From Spirochaetaceae bacterium (GTDB taxonomy: Bacteria > Spirochaetota > Spirochaetia > Treponematales > Breznakiellaceae), in contig JAIRTD010000210.1 in NCBI GenBank assembly GCA_031255115.1, positions 1-9,357 on the forward strand: DNA of 9,357 nucleotides, given 5' to 3'. Of the stretch, positions 5,526-9,357 are shown one piece after another (position 1 is the stretch's first letter; each line of letters starts with the position of its first letter). Both the position numbers and the translations under genes were made by a program. The notes below the pieces were generated by a model that worked only from the letters and a program-made list of their open reading frames with translations, was not told the DNA's origin and did not search any database.

Positions 5526-7517
5526 ATGCGCAAATTCGAAGTTGTTTCGCCTTTTGAGCTTGCCGGAGACCAGGGCCGGGCTGTCAAAGAACTCACCAGG
5601 GGGATTGAAGCCGGCGACCGGTTTCAGACCCTCCAGGGGGTAACCGGCTCAGGCAAGACTTTTACCATGGCAAAGCTCATCGAGGCGGTACAGATGCCCA
5701 CTCTGATTATCAGCCACAACAAGACTCTTGCCGCCCAGCTTTTTAGGGAATTCAAGGGCTTTTTTCCCCATAACGCGGTGGAATATTTTGTGTCCTATTA
5801 CGATTACTATCAGCCCGAAGCCTATGTGGCAAGCCGCGATCTCTATATCGAAAAAGACGCTTCCATCAATGACGAGATAGAACGGCTGCGCCTTTCCGCT
5901 ACGCGGAGCCTTATGGAGCGAGAGGACGTTATCATCGTATCTACCGTGTCCTGCATTTACGGCCTTGCTACGCCCGAGGTCTACCGGAAAATGACCGCCT
6001 CTTTTGCCGTCGGCGATATTGTCGATGTCAACGCCCTGGCAAAACGTTTTGTCGAACTTCAATATGAAAGAAACGACGCTGTCCTGGAACGGGGCCGTTT
6101 TAGAAAACGGGGGGACATACTTGAGATTTACCCCGCCTATCTTGAAGAAGCCTACAGGGTAGAACTTGACTGGGAAGAAGTCAAACGCATACGCCGTTTT
6201 AATCCTGTTTCAGGCGAGGTCCTCGAAGAACTCGACCGGGCGATGATATACCCAGCCAAACAGTTCGTTATGCCCGGCGACATGATCTTTAACGCCATTG
6301 ACCACATCAAGGACGAACTTGCCCGGCGCTACGAATACTTCAAAAAAGAAGGAAAAATACCCGAAGCCGAGCGGCTCAAGACCAGGGTTGAATATGATAT
6401 AGAAATGCTCACCGAAATGGGCTACTGTCCGGGCATAGAAAACTACTCCGCCCCCCTTTCCGGCCGTGAGAGCGGCCTGCCGCCTGATACGCTGATTGAT
6501 TACTTCCCCAAAAAACATCTTACGTTTATTGACGAAAGCCATGTAACCCTGCCCCAGATAGGAGCCATGTACGCAGGCGACCGGAGCAGAAAAACAAGCC
6601 TCGTTGACTATGGCTTTCGCCTCCCCTGCGCCCTGGACAACCGGCCTCTGCGCTTTGACGAATTTGCCGAGCGCCTTGACCTTACGGTCTATGTGTCCGC
6701 CACGCCGGGCAAAGCCGAACTCGAAGCTTCAAAACGCATTGTACAACAGCTCATCAGGCCCACAGGACTCCTTGATCCTGAGATAGAAGTCAGGCCCAGC
6801 GAAGGCCAGATGGAAGACATTTACAGCGAAGTAAAAAAACACATCGCCAAAGGAGAGCGTTCCCTTATTCTCACCCTGACCAAGAAGATGGCCGAAGACC
6901 TTACCGATTACCTTTCGGGCCTCGGCCTCAAGGTCCGTTACATACACAGCGAAGTAGAAACCATAGAACGGGTCGAAATACTCACCCAGCTCCGCCAGGG
7001 CGAATTTGACGTACTCGTCGGCATCAACCTCCTGAGAGAAGGCATTGACCTGCCGGAAGTCGCCTTTATCGCCATACTCGACGCCGACAAGATAGGCTTT
7101 CTCCGCTCGGTTACAAGCCTCATTCAGATCATAGGACGGGCAGCGAGAAACGCCGCCGGCAAAGTGGTAATGTACGCCGACAGAATGAGCGACGCCATGG
7201 CAGAAGCCATCCGGGAAACCGAAAGGCGGCGCAAGGTTCAAATGGCGTATAACAAGGAACACGGCATTACGCCGGCCACGGTAAAAAAAGCCATTGCCGA
7301 CATACTGATACGCCACGCCGAAGAAGAAAAGGACGCGGCGGCAATGTCCATCGAAGTCCTCAAAAAATCCTACAATATCCTCGTCCCCGCCCAGCGCAAA
7401 AAACTCATCGCCGCCCTGGAAGCGGAAATGCTTGAACACGCCAAAAACCTTGAGTTTGAAGAAGCCGCCAGCCTGCGGGACGAAATCACCAGGATAAAGG
7501 AACTGGGCAAAAAATAG
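5526..7517 (+). CDS. uvrB: Excinuclease ABC subunit B (UvrB)
   Basis: This frame encodes 663 aa, against 673 in E. coli, and is complete. UvrB is the damage-verifying helicase-like subunit of nucleotide excision repair, loaded on DNA by UvrA and then recruiting UvrC. All key parts are visible: Walker A GVTGSGKT (38-45); the beta-hairpin YYDYYQPEAY (91-100) that inserts between DNA strands; Walker B TFIDESH (333-339); motif III SATPG (391-395); the segment DVLVGINLLREGIDLPEV (495-512); motif VI IQIIGRAARN (533-542); and a C-terminal UVR domain around LEFEEAASLRDEI (642-654) that contacts UvrC. The start at 5526 gives the family's usual N-terminus (MRKFEVVSPFEL); the frame runs on to 5427 but that part is promoter DNA. 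The gene is divergent from lpoB and convergent with the flavoprotein gene. The last Lys codons form the A-run of a terminator read from the other strand. Confidence 0.98.
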   Translation: MRKFEVVSPFELAGDQGRAVKELTRGIEAGDRFQTLQGVTGSGKTFTMAKLIEAVQMPTLIISHNKTLAAQLFREFKGFFPHNAVEYFVSYYDYYQPEAYVASRDLYIEKDASINDEIERLRLSATRSLMEREDVIIVSTVSCIYGLATPEVYRKMTASFAVGDIVDVNALAKRFVELQYERNDAVLERGRFRKRGDILEIYPAYLEEAYRVELDWEEVKRIRRFNPVSGEVLEELDRAMIYPAKQFVMPGDMIFNAIDHIKDELARRYEYFKKEGKIPEAERLKTRVEYDIEMLTEMGYCPGIENYSAPLSGRESGLPPDTLIDYFPKKHLTFIDESHVTLPQIGAMYAGDRSRKTSLVDYGFRLPCALDNRPLRFDEFAERLDLTVYVSATPGKAELEASKRIVQQLIRPTGLLDPEIEVRPSEGQMEDIYSEVKKHIAKGERSLILTLTKKMAEDLTDYLSGLGLKVRYIHSEVETIERVEILTQLRQGEFDVLVGINLLREGIDLPEVAFIAILDADKIGFLRSVTSLIQIIGRAARNAAGKVVMYADRMSDAMAEAIRETERRRKVQMAYNKEHGITPATVKKAIADILIRHAEEEKDAAAMSIEVLKKSYNILVPAQRKKLIAALEAEMLEHAKNLEFEEAASLRDEITRIKELGKK

Positions 7518-7530
7518 GCAAGGCGCCTAT
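7509..7530 (-). terminator. Rho-independent terminator of the flavoprotein gene, overlapping the uvrB end
   Basis: On the minus strand ATAGGC (7530-7525), a 5-base loop and GCCTAT (7519-7514) form a 6-bp perfect stem. The last base of the stem is the first of six consecutive Ts (7514-7509). This is the standard order for a terminator of minus-strand transcription, 49 bp beyond the flavoprotein stop codon. The T-run lies within the final Lys codons of uvrB and the stem includes the uvrB stop codon. On the plus strand no T-run follows, so it should not terminate uvrB mRNA. The stem is short and half A/T, so efficiency may be moderate. Confidence 0.65.
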
Positions 7531-7578
7531 CCGTTAGACGCAACTTCACTCTTATAAATATACTCCATAGAAGGGTTT

Positions 7579-8199
7579 CTATTGTATAAAATTCGTTCTT
7601 TGCCGTTCTTCCTGCCGGGAGCGGATTTTGGCTGTTCCTTCTTTGGCTATGGCTTTGAGCATCCAGGCCATGTTCTTTCCCAGGGTACGCATGATCTGGA
7701 GTCCTTCGAGGTCTTTGCGCAGCTCGTCCGGGGTAAAGCCGTGGGTGGCGTTCCAGTATTGGCTTGAGACCACGGGCATGCTGGAAATGGTAAAGTACTT
7801 GTTGAGCCGGTCAAAGGCTGAGCCAGCTCCGCCTCTGCGGCAGTTTACCACCGCGGCGGCAGGTTTATAGAGAAAGCGTTCGCTGTGGGCGTAGAACATG
7901 CGGTCAAGGAAGGCGCAGAGGGCCCCGTTGGCACTGGCGTAATATACAGGAGAACCGACCACAAGGCCGTCGGCAAGGGCAAGTCTTTCGGCACAGGCGT
8001 TGACGCCGTCATCATCGTACACACAGCGTCCGGTCCCGGCGCAGCTTTTACAGCCGGTACAGCCCCGTATGGGATTTATCCCGATATGAAAAAATTCAGT
8101 TTCGATTGCTTCGGCTTCGATCTGGGAAGCCACTTCCGAAAGAGCGGTAAACACACAGCCCTTCTCGTGGGGGCTTCCGTTGATGAACAACACACGCAT
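7579..8199 (-). CDS. Flavodoxin-fold iron-sulfur flavoprotein / NADPH-dependent FMN reductase family
   Basis: This frame encodes 206 aa. The N-terminal FINGSPHEKG (5-14) is the FMN phosphate-binding loop of the flavodoxin-like fold. Residues 46-65 carry four cysteines spaced CX2CX2CX5C (Cys47, 50, 53, 59) followed by an Asp-rich DDDG, matching the compact CX2CX2CX4-7C motif that binds a 4Fe-4S cluster in archaeal iron-sulfur flavoproteins. VVGSPVYYASANGALCAFLDRM (79-100) is the conserved second FMN contact segment. The family moves electrons from ferredoxin or NAD(P)H to unknown acceptors, often in anaerobes under oxidative stress. The start is set by AGGAG nine bases upstream of the ATG. It follows the 192-aa gene on the same strand by 56 bp and ends before a terminator at 7509-7530. 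The fold is confident; cluster binding is inferred from spacing alone. Confidence 0.87.
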   Translation of the reverse strand: MRVLFINGSPHEKGCVFTALSEVASQIEAEAIETEFFHIGINPIRGCTGCKSCAGTGRCVYDDDGVNACAERLALADGLVVGSPVYYASANGALCAFLDRMFYAHSERFLYKPAAAVVNCRRGGAGSAFDRLNKYFTISSMPVVSSQYWNATHGFTPDELRKDLEGLQIMRTLGKNMAWMLKAIAKEGTAKIRSRQEERQRTNFIQ

Positions 8200-8255
8200 A
8201 CTTGATTTCTCCTAAAAAATCCTGGTTCCGGGCCGCCGGTATCCCCGCCGCCGCT

Positions 8256-8834
8256 TCATCGTTCTTCCTGTTTTCCTTCCAGGGCGAGAGCCGTCCCTAT
8301 CTTGAGCTTGAATTCTTTCTCGTCAAGGCCGCCGTAGAGGTAGTCGGTGATAATGAGCCGTATCACCTGGGGAAAAACTTTCCAGTACCGCCGGGGCCAG
8401 TCTCCCATCTCATTCCGTAATTCCCGCTCCTCGACTTCTCCCATGGTTCCCTGGGAATAGGCGATAAACTGGCTTATCATGGTGGTAAGGAGATCCCGTG
8501 GAAGGTCATCTGCCCCCTCCTCTGCGGAAGGAATCCAGGCCCTGGTTAATTCTTCAACCTGTTCATCGCTTAGTTCAGGGGCCTCCTGGCGTATAATGCG
8601 CACCGCCATATCCTGTATGGTCTTGCGGAGGCCGTCAATGCTTGCCCCGGCGTTTATCTGCCTTGTCATGGATTGGGCCATTCTTTTTGGGTCAGGAAGA
8701 TTTGCCTGACCGAACATGGCCAGGTCCCGCCTCCGGCGCACCACCGCGGCCCCCACGGCGTCAATGGCCTTTTCGTTACAGCGGTTAAGAATATAGTCCA
8801 GTACCCGGACCAGTTCGGGATCAGCCATACCCAT
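8256..8834 (-). CDS. Unrecognised helical protein, 192 aa
   Basis: I do not recognise this family. From the ATG at 8832-8834 the product is 192 aa, without a signal peptide or clear membrane span. It is mostly helical by composition, with a basic run RRRR (33-36), an acidic middle (SDEQVEEL at 89-96), and an aromatic segment near 144-170 (GDWPRRYWKVF, then ITDYLYGGL). Three ATGs are in frame at 8840, 8834 and 8828. AGGGGG lies seven bases before 8834, one before 8840 and thirteen before 8828, which favours 8834. The long frame upstream to 8990 runs through the divergent hydrolase gene and is not real. Coding is supported by Asp/Glu/Arg-rich composition in a long frame and by position just upstream of the flavoprotein gene, with which it may be co-transcribed. 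The C-terminus is charged and probably flexible. Confidence 0.72.
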   Translation of the reverse strand: MGMADPELVRVLDYILNRCNEKAIDAVGAAVVRRRRDLAMFGQANLPDPKRMAQSMTRQINAGASIDGLRKTIQDMAVRIIRQEAPELSDEQVEELTRAWIPSAEEGADDLPRDLLTTMISQFIAYSQGTMGEVEERELRNEMGDWPRRYWKVFPQVIRLIITDYLYGGLDEKEFKLKIGTALALEGKQEER

Positions 8835-8841
8835 CAGCATA

Positions 8842-8861
8842 CCCCCTGGAAGGGCCGGGGG
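8842..8861 (-). other. G/C hairpin able to mask the Shine-Dalgarno of the 192-aa gene
   Basis: In the 47-bp gap between the two divergent genes, CCCCC (8842-8846) and GGGGG (8857-8861) are inverted repeats separated by ten bases. In the minus-strand RNA the C-run comes first and pairs with the G-run that forms the Shine-Dalgarno of the 192-aa gene. An alternative inner pairing (CCC 8854-8852 with GGG 8846-8844) uses the same Gs. This only matters if transcription starts upstream of 8861, inside or beyond the hydrolase gene. Confidence 0.35.
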
Positions 8862-8881
8862 ACAAGGGCTTAAACTGAAGC

Positions 8882-9357
8882 ATGAAGCTGATTGTACTGG
8901 GAAGCGGTACTTCCCATGGTATACCGGTGGTGGGCTGCCGCTGCCCAAGATGTTGTTCCGCTGATGCCCGGGACCGGCGTTTTCGTTCATCCTTATATAT
9001 TGAAGGAAGGGGCGGCGAGCGGGTTGTCATTGATACGGGGCCCGAATTCCGCCTCCAGGCGCTTGCCGCAAATCTCACCGGTCTTGACGCGATATTGCTC
9101 ACCCATTCCCACGCGGACCACCTCCACGGCCTTGACGATGTGCGGCCTTTCAGCCGTGACCGGCCCATTCCGGTATACGGCAACGCGCCGACCATCAGGG
9201 AACTAAAGGAACGCTTTGCGTATATATTCCACCCGGTGCAGACAGGCGGCGGGCTTCCCCAGATTGAATGTTACAGCGCCGGGGCGTTTGTATTGGTGGG
9301 CGGCCTGCGTTTTACCCCGGTGCCGGTCAAACACGGGAATCTTGACATACTGGGCTG
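8882..9357 (+). CDS. PhnP-like metallo-beta-lactamase-fold hydrolase (partial, C-terminus outside window)
   Basis: The plus frame from the ATG at 8882 is open to the window edge (158 codons). It starts MKLIVLGSGTSHGIPVVGC, the typical opening of COG1235/PhnP-like proteins. It carries the zinc-binding HSHADH motif (75-80), the family's HxHxDH, after DAILLT. DTGPEFR (51-57) is the conserved strand and loop before it, and VKHG (149-152) supplies a likely further metal ligand. Cys19, Cys21 and Cys24 (CRCPRC) match the structural zinc site described for E. coli PhnP. PhnP is a cyclic phosphodiesterase of phosphonate breakdown, but most relatives outside phn operons have unknown substrates, and nothing here points to phosphonates. 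No strong Shine-Dalgarno precedes the ATG; AAGGGC is twelve bases upstream. The gene is divergent from the 192-aa gene. Confidence 0.88.
   Translation, partial: MKLIVLGSGTSHGIPVVGCRCPRCCSADARDRRFRSSLYIEGRGGERVVIDTGPEFRLQALAANLTGLDAILLTHSHADHLHGLDDVRPFSRDRPIPVYGNAPTIRELKERFAYIFHPVQTGGGLPQIECYSAGAFVLVGGLRFTPVPVKHGNLDILG

Noticed and set aside
6729..7439. 236-aa minus-strand open frame inside uvrB
   Set aside because: It is antisense to conserved helicase motifs, is Phe/Gly-rich as expected for a shadow frame, and shows no domain.
7567..7582. A/T hairpin ATAGAA-GGGT-TTCTAT as a uvrB terminator
   Set aside because: The stem is mostly A/T and no T-run follows on the plus strand.
8200..8255. Terminator between the 192-aa gene and the flavoprotein gene
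   Set aside because: A 4-bp CCGG stem lies too far from the six-T run, which is next to the flavoprotein Shine-Dalgarno.
1..9357. CRISPR array, insertion sequence, prophage or defence island
   Set aside because: No regularly spaced repeats, transposase or integrase motifs, or phage-like proteins were seen; the genes are housekeeping and envelope genes.

Overview
The window is bacterial chromosome with a G+C content a little above half by eye. Coding is dense on both strands, and it holds one universal housekeeping gene (uvrB) among envelope-lipoprotein genes. Four products carry lipoprotein signal peptides with loose, Cys/Ser-rich lipoboxes. Together with the LpoB/COG3014/LPP20 lipoprotein set and a Ycf46-like AAA+ ATPase, this suggests a diderm bacterium, and I favour a spirochaete of the Treponema type (perhaps a gut-associated, higher-G+C species). 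The organism call is an inference from gene content and style. It is not proven by any marker in the window.

Layout. (1) 1-323, minus: the N-terminal part of a cyclophilin-type peptidyl-prolyl isomerase made as a lipoprotein; its 3' end is outside the window. (2) 401-2152, minus: a 583-aa two-part AAA+ ATPase with a TTG start. (3) 2153-2404: a 252-bp intergenic stretch rich in G/C inverted repeats that looks like an interspersed repeat, with a promoter for the ATPase at one edge. (4) 5393 down to 2405, minus: a three-gene operon of predicted lipoproteins, LpoB (penicillin-binding protein activator), then a COG3014-type protein, then an LPP20-domain protein. Its last two genes overlap by ATGA. 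(5) 5394-5525: a 132-bp divergent promoter region. (6) 5526-7517, plus: uvrB, complete. (7) 7509-7530: a rho-independent terminator acting on the minus strand and overlapping the end of uvrB. (8) 8834 down to 7579, minus: an unrecognised 192-aa helical protein followed by a flavodoxin-fold iron-sulfur flavoprotein. (9) 8882 to the right edge, plus: the N-terminal half or more of a PhnP-like metallo-beta-lactamase-fold hydrolase.

How the genes fit together. The lipoprotein operon is the clearest functional unit. LpoB-family proteins activate class A penicillin-binding proteins from the outer membrane, and the two companions are probably envelope proteins of the same process. The cyclophilin lipoprotein would also act in the periplasm. 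uvrB (nucleotide excision repair) is transcribed away from the lipoprotein operon and shares only the short promoter region with it. The remaining genes have no obvious pathway link.

I did not find a CRISPR array, phage genes, a transposase, tRNA or rRNA, and I see no convincing new multi-gene defence or biosynthetic system. The observations most worth following are the probably leaderless uvrB transcript, the repeat-like intergenic element carrying a promoter, the degenerate/active tandem AAA+ ATPase, and the lpoB lipoprotein operon.
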